Shown here in pieces: positions 1-11,837 of a stretch of DNA of 64,000 nt. Origin of the DNA: Salvelinus alpinus (taxonomy: Eukaryota; Chordata; Actinopteri; Salmoniformes; Salmonidae); NCBI RefSeq assembly GCF_045679555.1, contig NC_092099.1, forward strand, positions 12,538,076 to 12,602,075. Reading direction: 5' to 3'. Numbering within the stretch: position 1 is the first letter of the stretch; each line of letters starts with the position of its first letter. The position numbers were made by a program, and so were the translations under genes. Under the pieces are notes generated by a model. It had not been told where the DNA came from and did no database searches. It worked only from the letters and a program-made list of their open reading frames with translations.

Positions 1-350
1 GTATGAAAGTAGGCACATTTATAGAAATCAACGTCAGCTGTTTGAAATAAAGACTACCTTGTTTAATTTTTCCCCAAAACACAGACAACTCCAATGGTTT
101 GCCTCAACACGGAGGCAGTCATTCTGACAAGACAGATACAGTATTTTGCACGCACAGAGACATGTTAGTATAGATTTTCTGGATGTTTTTACATTTCTAA
201 AGGACTCTTTGAAGACTAGCCCTTGGTGGGCTAAAAGAGATCCTAATAAAATAAACCGTCTAACATTCCAACTGTAATGGGCTAACGTCATCTCATCTGC
301 CCTTTGCACTTTCAATCATGTGGTCTACTCTTTACAATAAGAACCATAAA
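1..350. other. unassigned sequence, probably inside acvr1c intron 2
   Basis: I see no exon or recognisable repeat here. It lies downstream of acvr1c exon 2 on the minus strand, so it is inferred to be acvr1c intron sequence, because the exon for the transmembrane segment was not found anywhere between here and 9330. Confidence 0.4.
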
Positions 351-2309
351 CATAGCAGCAGTGGTGTAAAGTACTTAAGTAAAAATACTTGAAAGTACTA
401 CTTTAGTACTTTTTGGGGTATCTGTACTTTACTATTTATATTTTGACAACTTTTACTTCACTACATTCCTAAAGAAAATAATGTACTTTCTACTCCATAG
501 ATTTTCCCTGACACCCAAAAGTACTCGTTACATTTTGAATGCTTAGCAGGACAGAAAAATTGTCTAATTCACACACTTATCAAGAGAACATCCCTGGTCA
601 TCCCTACTGCCTCTGATCTGGCGGACTCACTAAACACAAATGCTTAGTTTGTAAATTATGTCAGAGTGTTGCAGCGTTCCCCTGACTGTCCGTAACTTTT
701 AAAAAAAGAAAATGGAGCCTTCTAGTTTGCTTAATAAACTCAGAAAAAAAAGAAATGTCCCTTTTTCAGAACTTTTATAGAAAATTCGTAAAAATCCAAA
801 TAACTTCCTAGATCTTCATTGTAAAGGGTTAAAAACACTGTTTCCCATGCGTGTTCAATGAACCATAAACAATTAATGAACATGCACCTGTGGAACGGTC
901 GTTAAGACACTAACAGCTTACAGACGGTAGGCAATTATGGTCACAGTTATGAAAACTAAAGAGGCCTTTCTACTGACTCTGAAAAACATCAAAAGAAAGA
1001 TGCCCAGGGTCCCTGCTCATCTGCGTGAACGTGTCTTAGGCATGCTGCAAGGAGGCACAAGGACTGCAGATGTGGCCAGGGCAATAAATTGCAATGTCCG
1101 TACTGTGAGACGCCTAAGACAGCGCTATAGGGAGACAGGACGGACAGCTGATCGTCCTCACAGTGGCAGACCACGTGTAACAACACCTGCACAGGATCGG
1201 TACATTCGAACATCACACCTGAAGGGACAGGTACAGGATGGCAAAAACAACTGCCCGATTTACACCAGGAACGCACAATCCCTCCATCAGTGCGCAGACG
1301 TTCCCCAATAGGCTGAGAGAGGCTGGACTGAGGGCTTGTAGGCCTGTTGTAAGGCAGGTCCTCACCGGACATCACCGGCAACAACGTCGCCTATGGGCAA
1401 AAACCCACCGTTGCTGGACCAGACAGGACTGGCAAAAAGTGCTATTCACTGACGAGTCGCGGTTTTGTCTCACCAGGGGTGCTGGTCAGATTTGCGTTTA
1501 TCGTCGAAGGAATGAGCGTTACACCGAGGCCTGTACTCTGGAGCGGAAGCGATTCGGAGGTGGAGGGTCCGTCATGGTCTGGGGCAGTGTGTCACAGCAT
1601 GACAATGCCACCAGCCATACTGCTCGTTCTGTGCATGATTTCCTGCAAGACAGGAACATCAGTGTTCTGGCCATGGCCAGCGAAGAGCCCGGATCCCAAT
1701 CCCATTGAGCACATCTGGGACCTGATGGATCGGAGGGTGAGGGCTAGGGCCATTCCCCCAGAAATGTCTGGGAACTTGCAGGTGCCTTGGTGGAAGAGTG
1801 GGGTAACATCTTACAGCAAGAACTGGCAAATCTGGTGCAGTCCATGAGGAGATGCACTGCAGTACTTAATGCAGCTGGTGGCCACACCAGATACTGACTG
1901 TTACTTTTGATTTTGACCCCCCTTTGTTCAGGGACACATTATTCCATTTCCGTTAGTCACATGTCCATTTCCGTTAGTCACATGTCTCAGTTGTTGACTC
2001 TTGTTATGTTCATACAAATATTTACACATACATGTAAATAAATGCAGGTGACAGTGAGAGGATGTTTCTTTTTTTGCTGAGTTTAAGGAATTTGAAATTA
2101 TTTATACTTTTATTTTACTACTTAAGTATATTTTAGCAATTACATTAACTTTTGATACTTAAATATATTTAAAACCAAATACTTTAGGACTTTTATTCAA
2201 GTAGTATTTTACTGGGTGACTCACTTTTACTTGAGTCATTTTCTATTAAGGCATCTTCACTTTTACTCAAGTATGACAATTGGGTACTTTTTCCAACACT
2301 GCATAGCAG
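351..2309. mobile_element. Tol2-like non-autonomous hAT element with 8-bp target duplication
   Basis: The element spans 359-2301 and is flanked by a perfect 8-bp direct repeat, CATAGCAG, at 351-358 and 2302-2309. An 8-bp target duplication is the hallmark of hAT transposons. Its ends start CAGTGGTGTAAAGTACTT and finish TTTTTCCAACACTG. They are full of AAGTA/TACTT motifs in opposite orientation, as in the ends of medaka Tol2 as I remember them. No hAT transposase is visible inside. Its middle has been replaced or invaded by a Tc1 element (737-2083), so it looks like a deleted non-autonomous copy. Confidence 0.85.
737..2083 (+). mobile_element. Tc1-like transposon, degenerate, nested in the hAT element
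   Basis: Inverted ends (ACTCAG followed by an A-run and GAAATGTCC on the left; GGATGTTTC, a T-run and CTGAGTT on the right) are bounded by TA at 735-736 and 2084-2085, the Tc1/mariner target duplication. Transposase fragments lie on the plus strand. Frame 937-1311 carries the N-terminal paired-type helix-turn-helix (VRRLRQRYRETGR). Frames 1238-1708 and 1479-1847 carry catalytic-domain pieces (WQKVLFTDESRF, then SPDPNPIEHIWDLMD). The frames are shifted and the middle of the DDE domain is deleted, so no active enzyme is made. It inserted after the hAT element. Confidence 0.9.
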
Positions 2310-3533
2310 TAACACTTTATTTGGATAGTAACATTTTAACTAACCATTTACTAAACCTAGCCATAAACTTACCCTAACTTTAACCCTTATTCTAGACCTC
2401 ACCCTAATCGTAACTTTAGCAAGCAGTTGCTTATCAACATGTTCAACTTCATTAAAAAAAACAAGTTTTCCCATCTCAAAATGTACTATAGTAAGTGCCT
2501 ATTAAGTGCCAAATAAAAGGTAACAGGGTTGACCATTTCATCTTAAAATCAGCCATAAACTCCCTTGTGACATGGGGAATGGAAGCTTGTTGTGTACTAC
2601 AGGGAGTGACAATTGAATGCAAGCTTAACAAAATAAATGTTAAAATATTTCTAACCTATGGGTAACAGGGGTTGGACATGTTATGCTCGACCCACTCAGT
2701 TTTCCACCACAAAACACCAGAAAATGGCCAAAAAGAGTAGATCCAGCTCACCTGATTTTACACTGTGATTTGACTATTAGATGTTCAATGTCTCTTATGA
2801 AGAAAAAAACATATTTAAAAGGAATATATTAAAATGAGAGTTTAGTTCACATAACAGGGTTGACCTTAAAATGAGGGACAGACATAAATAAATGACGGGT
2901 CGCCACTGAGCTCGGGCAATTTGGAAGCAGTTGAACCGCTCTGCTTCAGTACATATAATCAATCTGGTAACCAGGGGAACTGTTATTAAGGGCTGAGAAC
3001 AGGCTCTGATGAATAGAGGATAGAGTGTAGTCAGTACATCTCTTAAATAGAGCGGCCTCAGCAAGTGTACGGTTTCTTTTCCAAAACATCAGCAGGCAAT
3101 TCAACATCCTAATCCAATCATAACCAAAGGGGGTCAACAAATGATGAATGTTACTTTCAAGAATGTTGCTTTCTCTACGTGTTTGATTATTTTTCACATA
3201 AAACACCAGGGTCTAAAATGATAATGATGATTGGTATGCAATGTACTTACATGTATATTGGATTCTGGTAATGCAGTTATTACTAACCCTGGACCTGAAG
3301 AAGTAAACGATGTTCAAGCCCAGCACTAAAACACCTGATTCAACTACTCTAAGCTCCTCATGACACTCACTGTATATAATACTTGTATAGAACAAGTCAG
3401 ATATGTCAAATCAGAGGATATGAAGAGTACAGGATCTTCTATTCTAGGATATTGGGCTATTTAGGGATTCCAAAAAGTGAGAGAAAAAAATATTCTGAAA
3501 TCTGTCTTGCCTACTACTTAAAATGCATACTGT
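2310..3533. other. no recognisable gene
   Basis: This AT-rich stretch probably belongs to acvr1c intron 2. The open frames on the minus strand (2795-3206, 3213-3395) have no recognisable domain and no supporting splice pattern. Confidence 0.4.
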
Positions 3534-3966
3534 TGTCGCAGCCGGCCGCGACCGGGAGGTCCGTGGGGCGACGCACAATTGGCTTAGCGTCGTCCGGGTT
3601 AGGGAGGGTTTGGCCGGTAGGGATATCCTTGTCTCATCGCGCTCCAGCGACTCCTGTGGCGGGCCGGGCGCAGTGCGCGCTAACTGAGGGGGGCGGGTGC
3701 ACGGTGTTTCCTCCGACACATTGGTGCGGCTGGCTTCCGGGTTGGAGGCGCGCTGTGTTAAGAAGCAGTGCGGCTTGGTTGGGTTGTGCTTCGGAGGACG
3801 CATGACTTTCGACCTTCGTCTCTCCCGAGCCCGTACGGGAGTTGTAGCGATGAGACAAGATAGTAATTACTAGCGATTGGATACCACGAAAAAAATTGGG
3901 GAGAAAAGGGGATAAAATTTAAAATAAAAAATAAATAAATAAATAAATAAAATAAAATAAAATAAA
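3534..3966 (+). mobile_element. salmonid tRNA-derived SINE (SlmII-like), 5' truncated
   Basis: A GC-rich body starts GTCGCAGCCGGCCGCGACC and passes through TTGGCTTAGCGTCGTCCGGG and CCTCCGACACATTGGTGCGG. It ends in an AT-rich tail of AAAT/AAAAT units at about 3919-3966. The body and tail match an abundant salmonid SINE that I recall as tRNA-Leu derived. The tRNA-like head with its pol III boxes is missing, so this copy is 5' truncated. GC content contrasts sharply with the surroundings. Several open frames on both strands here are by-products of the GC-rich body. Family name is from memory. Confidence 0.7.
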
Positions 3967-4998
3967 TGTAATGCATTAAGCAATAAAAAACAGCATAATA
4001 GGCTCCTCCGTTTGAGAATATGTCATCTAATACGAAATTGCGTTCATTCCCGCCATTCATTTTGGTACAGAGCGTCCCCTCAGCTGATTATCAGCTATTG
4101 TCAGACAGACGTGGGCCTCAAAATATGATTCTCGTCCTCAATAGTGTGCAGCGAGTTCTACTAGGTGAAAAGCGGAAAGGAGTATGACATCCTGGCATTT
4201 AAAGCACAATAAAAAAAAAAATGAAATTTCATACTATAAAAAAAAGAAAAGTGCATTCCCAAAATGCCTACTATTTAGAACGCAAGTACCTGGATTCAGA
4301 CATGGCCATAGCCTTTTCTCACAGGGTATCTTGCCTAATCTCTCAAAACCTTGAGCAGGAATTGAAACCATAATGATATGGCAATATATTCTAACAGTAT
4401 TTGTCAATATCATAACTTCATAATGTTGTTTTTTTATAGCTTTGGTACTATTTTCACAAGTAACACTTGTAACGCAGCCAGTCTTACATTCAAAACCTTC
4501 ATTGTGCATACATTTTGTTTGTAGACATCTTTCACCACACAACCTATTGATCCAAAATATAAGTTTACTGGGAAATATGATGAGGACATTGGTTAAATCA
4601 CCAAAACACAACGTAATGATATCTTCTCAATTTAGTTCCTTTAACAACCAGTTAATTCAAAAGCAAACATTTTTTAGATACATATTTAAAAATAGCCCTT
4701 TGAATGTAGTATGCTAAATTACACTGTTTCACATTAGGCAATACACTTGCACTACCAATTAAAATTGGACTGAACATCACATTTCCATAATTTCTATCCC
4801 ATGTGTGATCAAAGAAGACATCATTCACAATGTAATCAAATTAAAGAAATTAAAGAAACTATGTTTAGCAGGCACTAGTTTGCATCAAGACTGTTTTGAG
4901 TATTTGGCCATAGGTGCTCATCGAAAGCTCAGTAAATATCCTCATTGTTCATGAACCCGGAGGAAAACCTTTTGTCACGACGGATCTAAGCCTGACAT
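3967..4998. other. no recognisable gene
   Basis: This is AT-rich, probably intronic sequence. The open frames 4234-4611 (minus) and 4442-4717 (plus) overlap each other and have no recognisable domain. Confidence 0.35.
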
Positions 4999-7120
4999 AC
5001 AATGCCTTCAGAAAGTATATGCCCCTTGACTTTGAAAGTTTCTACAAGTGCAGTCAAAAATAACATCAAGTGTTATAATGAAACTGGCTCTCATGAGGAC
5101 CGCCACAGGAATAGAAGACCCAGAGTTACCTCTGCTGCAGAGGATAAGTTCATTAGAGTTACCAGCCTCAGAAATTGCAGACCAAATAAATGCTTCAGAG
5201 TTCAAATAACAGACACATCTCAACATCAACTGTTCAGAGTACACTGCGTGAATCAGGCCTTCATGGTCGAATTGCTGCAAAGAAACCACTACTAAAGGAC
5301 CCCAATAATAAGAAGAGACTTGCTTGGGCCAAGAAACCCGAGAAATGGACATTACACAGGTGGAAATCTGTCCTTTGGTCTGGAGTCCAAATTTGAGATT
5401 TTTGGTTCCAACCGCTGTGTCTTTGTGAGGCGCGGTGTGGGTGAACGGATGATCTCCGCATGTGTATTTCCCACCGTAAAGCACGGAGGAGGTTTTATTG
5501 TGTGGGGGTGCTTTGCTGGTGACTCTGTCTGTGATTTATTTAGAATTCAAGGCACACTTAACCAGCATGGCTACCACAGCTTTCTGCAGCGATATCCCAT
5601 CTGGTTTGCGCTTAGTGGGACTATCATTTGTTTTTCAACAGAACAATGACCCAAAACACACCTCCAGGCTGAGTAAGGGCTATTTGACCAAGAAGGAGAG
5701 TGATGGAGTGCGACATCGGATGACCTGGCCTCCACAATCACCCGACCTCAACCCAATTGAGATGGTTTGGGATGAGTTGGACTGCAGAGTGAAGGAAAAG
5801 TGCTCAGCATATGTGGGAATTCCTGCAAGACTGTTGGAAAAGCATTCATCATGAAGCTGGTTGAGATAATTCCAAGAGAGTGCAAAGATGTCATCAAGGC
5901 AAAGGGTGACTACTTAGAAAAATCTCAAATATATTTTGATTTATTTTAAGTTAACTTATGGATCAAATCCCTTTAGCGGGATCGATTTGACAACACCCGG
6001 TGAAATGGCAGAGCGCCAAATTCAAATTAAATTACTATAAATATTAAACTTTCATGAAATCACACATGCAATACACCAAATTAAAGCTACACTTGTTGTT
6101 AATCCAGCGTCAGATTTCAAAAAGGCTTTACGGCGAAAGCAAAACGTGCTATTATCTGAGGACAGCACCCCATCAAACAAAGACAGACGATCATAATTCA
6201 ACCCGCCAGGCGCGACACTAAACTAAGATATAATTCATGCCTTACCTTTGACGACCTTCTTCTGTTGGCACTCCAATATGTCCCATAAACATCACAAATT
6301 GTCCTTTTGTTCGATTAATTCCATTGTTATACATCCAAAATGTCAATTTATTTGGCACGTTTGATCCAGAAAAACACTGGTTCCAACTCACGCTACATGA
6401 CTACAAAATCTCTCATAAGTTACCTGTAATCTTTGTCCAAACATTTCAAACAACTTTCGGAATTCAACTTTAGGTATTTTTTTCCGTAAATAATTGATAA
6501 AATTTAAGACGGGAGAAACTGTGTTCAATACCGGACGAAAACAAAGAAAGCACGTTCCAGGTCGCGCGCACCAAATCATTAGAGTCCACCTGGAGTGACA
6601 CAGGAAAATAACAGGGCTACTTCTTCATTTCACTAAAGAAAAACCTCAACCAACTTCTAAAGACTGTTGACATCTAGTTTAAGCTATAGGAACTACAAGA
6701 ATATTTCTATTAAAATATATTTCTATTAAAAACGGCCTTGCCATATAAAACCAATGGAAAACAGATTGACATCAACAAAAAATTCCCTGGATAGATTGTG
6801 CTCGGGGTTTCGCCTGCCAAATCAGTTCTGTTATACTCACAGACTTTATTCAAACAGTTTTAGAAACTTTAGAGTGTTTCTATCCAAATCTACCAATTAT
6901 ATTCATATCCAAGCTTCTGGGCCTGAGTAGCAGGCAGTTTACTTTGGGCACACTTCATCCGGACGTAAAAATAGCGCCCCCAATTAACTGTTTTATTTTG
7001 GTTACTACATTATTCCACATGTGCTATTTCAGAGTTTTGATGTCATCACTATTATTATACAATGTAGAAAAGAGTAATAATAAAGAAAAACCCTTGAATG
7101 AGTAGATGTTCCACTATGAC
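4999..7120 (+). mobile_element. Tc1-like transposon, degenerate, split by a TTAA-flanked MITE
   Basis: Plus-strand transposase fragments appear in four frames between 5002 and 5854. They include an N-terminal piece ([20 protein letters not shown]), a lysine-rich linker, the catalytic start VWGCFAGDS, and the third catalytic region NDPKHTSRLSKGYLTK...[15 protein letters not shown]. Frameshifts separate all of them, so it is dead. The 3' tail, expected to continue in a GGTTACTACATGATTCC-type motif, is interrupted at 5951 by a MITE and resumes at about 6988. The left boundary is approximate: the TIR-like GCCTTCAGAAAGTAT at about 5003 seems to belong to another Tc1 family, suggesting a deletion junction. 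Confidence 0.8.
5951..6987. mobile_element. TTAA-flanked non-autonomous element (piggyBac-like MITE)
   Basis: The insert occupies 5955-6983 and is bounded by TTAA at 5951-5954 and 6984-6987, the target duplication of piggyBac-type transposons. Starts CTTATGGATCAAATCCC and ends ATAGCGCCCCCAA. It interrupts the tail of a Tc1 copy, whose sequence continues on both sides. No transposase is visible. Related TTAA elements lie at 19489-20670, 24276-25665 and about 49964-50588. Confidence 0.65.
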
Positions 7121-7139
7121 TGATAGTGAGTGAGTGAGT

Positions 7140-7578
7140 GGAGTGTTGTTTCTCTTTGCTTATTTGAGCTGTTCTTGCCATAATATGGACTTGGTCTTTT
7201 ACCAAACAGGGCTATCTTCTGTATACGACCCCTACCTTGTCACAACACAACTGATTGGCTCAAATGCATTAAGAAGGAAAGAAATTCCGCAAATTAACTT
7301 TTAACAAGGCACACCTGTTAATTGAAATGCATTCCAGGTGACTACCTCATGAAGCTGGTTGAGAGAATGCCAAGTGTGTGCAAAGCTATCATCAGGCAAA
7401 GGGTGGCTACTTTGAAGAATTTCAAATATAAAATATATATTTTTTGGCTACTACATGATTCCATGTGTGTTATTTCATAGTGTTTATGTCATCACTAATA
7501 TTCTACAATGTATAAAATAGTAAAAATAAAGAAAAACCCTTGAATGAGTAGGTGTGTCCAAACTTCTGACTGGTACTG
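7140..7578 (+). mobile_element. internally deleted Tc1 fragment
   Basis: A 5' part (CTTGCCATAATATGGACTTGG) is joined to the 3' tail (CCATGTGTGTTATTTCATAG ... GAATGAGTAGGTGTGTCCAA), ending in ACTGGTACTG before TA at 7579. It is the same Tc1 family as the copy just upstream, but the transposase region is missing. Confidence 0.75.
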
Positions 7579-7599
7579 TATATGGAAAATAAAACTATT

Positions 7600-8882
7600 A
7601 TATTTTGGTTAGACAATTATACAACCCTCTGAGTCAATACAGGTTATAATCACCTTTGGCAGTGATTACAGCTGTGAGTCTTTCTGGGTAAGTCTCTAAG
7701 AGCTTTCCAAACCTAGATTGTGCAACATTTGTCCAATTCTTCAAGCTCTGTAAAATGTGTGGTTGTTTATCATTGCTCGGCAACCTTTTTCAGGTCTTGC
7801 CATAGATTTTCAAACAGATTCAAGTCAAAACTCTAACTAGGCCACTCAGGAACATTCACTGTCTTCTTGGTAAGCAACTCCAGTGTAGATTTGGCCTTGT
7901 GTTTTAGTTTATTGTCCTGCTGAAAGGCAAGTTCATCTCCCAGTGTCTGGTTGAAAGCAGACTGAACTAGGCTTTCCTCTCTGAGCTTGCCTATGCTTAG
8001 CTCCATTTAGTTTTGTTTTTATCCTGAAAAACTCCACAGTCCTTAACAAATACAAGCATACTCATAACATGATGCAGCCACCAGTATGCTTAAAAATATG
8101 GAGAGTGGTACTCAGTAATGTGTTGTATTGGATTTGCCCCAAACATAACACTTTGTATTCAGGACAAAATGGTAATTGCTTTGCCACATTTTTTTGCAGT
8201 ACTTTAGTGCCTTGTTGCAAACAGGATGCATGTTATGGAATATTTTTTATTCTGTACAGGCTTCCTTGTTTTCACTCTGTCCATTAGGTTAGCATTGTGT
8301 ACAATGTGGTTGATCCATCCTCAGTTTTCTCCTATCACAGCCATTAACCTCTGTAACTGTTTTAAAGTCACCATTGGCCTCTCTGGCAACTGATTTAGGA
8401 AGGACACCTCTATCTTTATAGTGACCATCCAAAGTGTAATTAATAACTTCACCATGCTCAAAATTGTAAAAAAAATAAAATAAAAAAAAAGGGGATATTC
8501 AATGTCAGCTTTTTATTTTTACCCATCTACCAATAGGTGCCCTTCTTTGAGAGACATTGGAAAACCTCCCTGATCTTTGTAGTTGAATCTGTGTTTGAAA
8601 TTCCAGGCTCGACTGAGAGACCTTACAGATAATTGTATGCGTGGGGTACAGAGATGAGGTAACAAAGGGGTTGAATACTAATTGCATCAAGACACTTCAG
8701 CTTTTCATTTCTTTTTTTATGTTTAAAAAAATCTAACAACATAATTCCACTTTGACATTATGGGGTATTGTGTGTAGGCTTAGTGACAAATGAAATCTCA
8801 ATGTAAACCATTTTAAATTCAGGCTGTAACATAACAAAATGAGGTAAATGCCAAGATATGTGAATACTTTCTGAAGGCACTG
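7600..8882 (-). mobile_element. degenerate Tc1-like element, minus strand
   Basis: The right end GAATACTTTCTGAAGGCACTG is followed by TA at 8883. On the minus strand near 7640-7720 a decayed Tc1 transposase C-terminus can be read (GKLLETYPERL-type region, then a CITAKGD-type end, broken by stops). A second copy of the same family is at 21854-22857. There is no intact frame. The left boundary is approximate. Confidence 0.7.
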
Positions 8883-8884
8883 TA

Positions 8885-9329
8885 GGTCTGCATTGAAATC
8901 ATTGCATGCCTCATCCACGGCCTGAAGGAGGGTGGTACGCTCATCGGGATGGCAATCATACATCTTCCACCTGTATTGTAATTGTGTCTTGTATTTTACA
9001 GTATCTTATTGTACTTATGTATTGTAGTGGTCCTAAGAGCATGGCACTAGCAACACCAGTTTTCCCACTGGGGTCACATACCAAAATGTGTGGACTGTAA
9101 ATGGCATATATTACAGTAGTACTGTACTGTATTGGCCAATGCAATTTTAGTAAAGCAGTGGTGAAAAGTGAGTGTATCATTTTGTGTGTTGTACTTAGTC
9201 AATTGAAAATTGCCATTCTGATGATCTGTTTTGAATTTGACTAAAAGTTGTGAAAATTTACCACATACTTGCAAAAATTGCACCAAAAGTGATAATAAAT
9301 AAAACTAACTACCAAAGCTTCATAACTAC
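8885..9329. other. acvr1c intron 2 (part)
   Basis: This is sequence directly downstream of the acvr1c exon 2 donor (GTAGTT, reading minus). No coding signal is seen. A short minus-strand frame near 8900-8963 (HPDERTTLLQAVDEACND) looks protein-like but is isolated; I cannot place it. Confidence 0.45.
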
Positions 9330-9560
9330 CTGGATGCAGATGCAGGGTCTCGTTGTTGCAGAAGTCTGTGAAGCAGCAGTGCCTCTTTGAGACGTTCCGG
9401 GAGCTGTAGCAGAAGACTTGTCCCCTCATCTCGGCCGGGGACAGACAGGACTTGACGGCCTCCTCCTTCCCGTTGATCAGCATCACAGAGTTCCAGCAGG
9501 CCCCGTCCGCGCCTGTCTCACAGGTGTTGTTGGTACATAGCTGGCACACACACTTCAGAG
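9330..9560 (-). CDS. acvr1c: acvr1c (ALK7-type receptor) exon 2, ligand-binding domain
   Basis: This exon encodes the cysteine-rich extracellular domain of an activin/Nodal/GDF type I receptor, which binds ligand at the cell surface together with a type II receptor. Read on the minus strand it opens with [14 protein letters not shown], continues through [22 protein letters not shown] and [10 protein letters not shown], and closes with [16 protein letters not shown]. This is the ALK4/5/7 type of three-finger domain; [14 protein letters not shown] and CCFTDFCNN point to ALK7 (ACVR1C). The acceptor TTGTTTCAG precedes 9560, and the donor CCAG|GTAGTT follows 9330. The 231-nt length and 1-1 phase join cleanly to exon 1. 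The transmembrane, GS and kinase exons are not in the window and must lie to the left. Confidence 0.9.
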
Positions 9561-10603
9561 CTGAAACAACAGGGTGACATCAGACGTCTGGCTTAAGACA
9601 TTTCTTAGTACACTCCTACGTTTGTGATTTTCTAGAGCCTTTCTTGCCAGGCTTTGCATATCACTTAGACGTCTGAAGAACATTAACAGCTGTATAACTC
9701 ATGTTTCAGAACAAGCCATCTCAGCTACAGCATGGAAAACAGTATTTTTTTAATCAATTCAGTGGCAGGGGAAACAAGTATAATGCCTGTTCATTTAGAA
9801 CCCAGATATTAACACCCAGATGACCTTGTGCTCTTCTTGGAGATTCTACCCACTCCTGTCCTGATTCGATGAGGACAGCATGGCTCTCCTACTTGTGAGG
9901 TAGGTCTATACTATCGGTCTGTGTCCATCTTTTATAAGGGCAGAGAGGTTTTCCTGATTGGACCTGCAGGGAATCTCTCAGATCATTCTCTCAGGTCCCT
10001 GCTACATGTCTGAGCGAAGCTCGATTTCTCTGAATATCAGAACGCCCTCAGATGTTCGCCAACACTACTGATGGGAAGATGAATAGACTAATCCATTCCA
10101 AATGTATGTTGTGTTCAAAACAGTGAAATGTGGTAATGACTTCACTTGTCCATATTTTACATATGCCTTTACAAGATTCCTGGGTGACTTCCTCCATCAC
10201 GAAGTTGGAATTTCACTTTTTAATAAGAGTATGAATTCATTTTTTGTATATATACACTGTCACAAAAGTATTTGGGCCCGTTTCCCAGATTGCGTCTATT
10301 CCTGACAAAGCGAGCAACCTTTTTGCTGCAGAAGTAGGCATCAAATGGGTCTGGCTACCTGACACTGACTAAATGATGACCAAAACACACCTTAAATGCA
10401 GGGTCAGTCCCTGATAATATGTACTCTATTGTCCCTTAACTTACAGAGAACGGAAACGTGTCTTTATGCTCACAACTCAACCGAGACACACACACACACA
10501 CACATACCCCTGAGGGTCTGGAAGCAATGGGTCAGCTGCAGTGCAAAGCCCCTAGAGCAATGGGATCTAGGATGATGCCAGCAGCCCTCCAGTTGCCAGC
10601 GCA

Positions 10604-10744
10604 CTCCAGATTTTGCCTGTCTAAGGTGGGATCGAAACTAGGCTTCCTACCTCCAGATTTTGCCTGTCTAAGGTGGGATCGAAACTAGGCTTCCTACCTC
10701 CAGATTTTGCCCGTCTGAGCTGGGATCGAAACTAGGCTACCTGC
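10604..10744. repeat. 47-bp tandem repeat, three copies
   Basis: Units start at 10604, 10651 and 10698, each beginning CTCCAGATTTTGCC and running through GGGATCGAAACTAGGCT. The first two are nearly identical and the third has several substitutions. It lies in acvr1c intron 1. Confidence 0.9.
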
Positions 10745-11643
10745 GGCTCCATCTACCATTGAGTGTTTACATTATACACTGCCCTTCCCATTAGCTATCG
10801 CGAAAGAAGAGGGTTGTATGGCAAGCATGGACAGGCACACTAAGATACAAGAGGGTTTCTAGCATAAGAGCCACTCTATTGTGAACAGTTGGATGTCTGG
10901 TAAATTATACCTACTCATAAAGTCAGCAAATTACACAGTGCCTATGTACAATAAAGATCTAACTAATGGGGAAACCAGCTCTGACATGCAGGCAACCTGT
11001 GGCTCTGGATACTATGTCTTGATTGCCATCTGTGGTTCACAATCATGACAAATCACTAAAACCACACTGCAATTATTACTACAAGCAGCTGATATACTGT
11101 AAATGGTCACCTCATAATTATCTTATAGTGATGATTGGGTCTCACTTGCTGTTCTTGCTTATCCCCATGGGCTTGTAGAATTTTGGATAATTATTAATTG
11201 TCATAACCACAGTTATCGTAATAATTGTTCATTTTTGTTGAAAAATGTAACCTTGTACTGCATCTTGAAATGTGTTAGACATACACTCCCTTCCTTATGT
11301 ATTTGGACAGGGAAGCTAAAATGTTTACATTTGGCTCTATACTCCAGCATTTTAGATCAAATGTTTCATATGAGGCGACAGTACAGAATGTCATCTTATT
11401 TGAGGGTATTTTCATTAATATCTGTTTTACTGTTTAGAAATTAAAGCACTTATATCTAGTCCCCCTATTTGAAGAAGTCACAAGTATATTTGGGCAAAAT
11501 TCACTTATAGTGTATTAAAGTAGTCAAAAGGTTAGAATTTACTTTAAGTTTAATGTATTTGCACAAAAGAAAACAGGTTAAACACCAATATAGACAAAAA
11601 AAATATATATATATACTTTTTTTAAAACAGTGTGCAGGTGTGG

Positions 11644-11837
11644 TTGGAAGCAATATACCACAGGAGGTTGGTGGCACCTTAATTGGGGATGACAGGCTCG
11701 TGGTAATGGCTGGAACAGAATCAGTGGAATGGTATCAAATACATCAAACACATGGTTTCCAGGTTTGATGCCATTCCGTTTGCTCCGTTCCAGTCATTAT
11801 TGAGCCGTCCTCCCCACAGCAGCCTCCACTGCAATAT
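11644..11837. repeat. palindromic MITE (GGAGGTTGGTGGCACCTTAA family)
   Basis: The left half CACAGGAGGTTGGTGGCACC with GGAATGGTATCAAA is partly self-complementary to the right half (TTTGATGCCATTCC ... GCCGTCCTCCCC). An inverted copy is at about 46522-46712. This is a common salmonid dispersed repeat; the superfamily is not assigned. Confidence 0.7.

Noticed and set aside
3383..3805. Overlapping open frames on both strands at 3383-3858
   Set aside because: They lie in the GC-rich body of a SINE and have no domain.
1..9329. acvr1c transmembrane, GS and kinase exons
   Set aside because: I searched the minus-strand frames for GSGSG, HRDLK or a hydrophobic helix followed by a GS box and found none; they are probably beyond the left edge.
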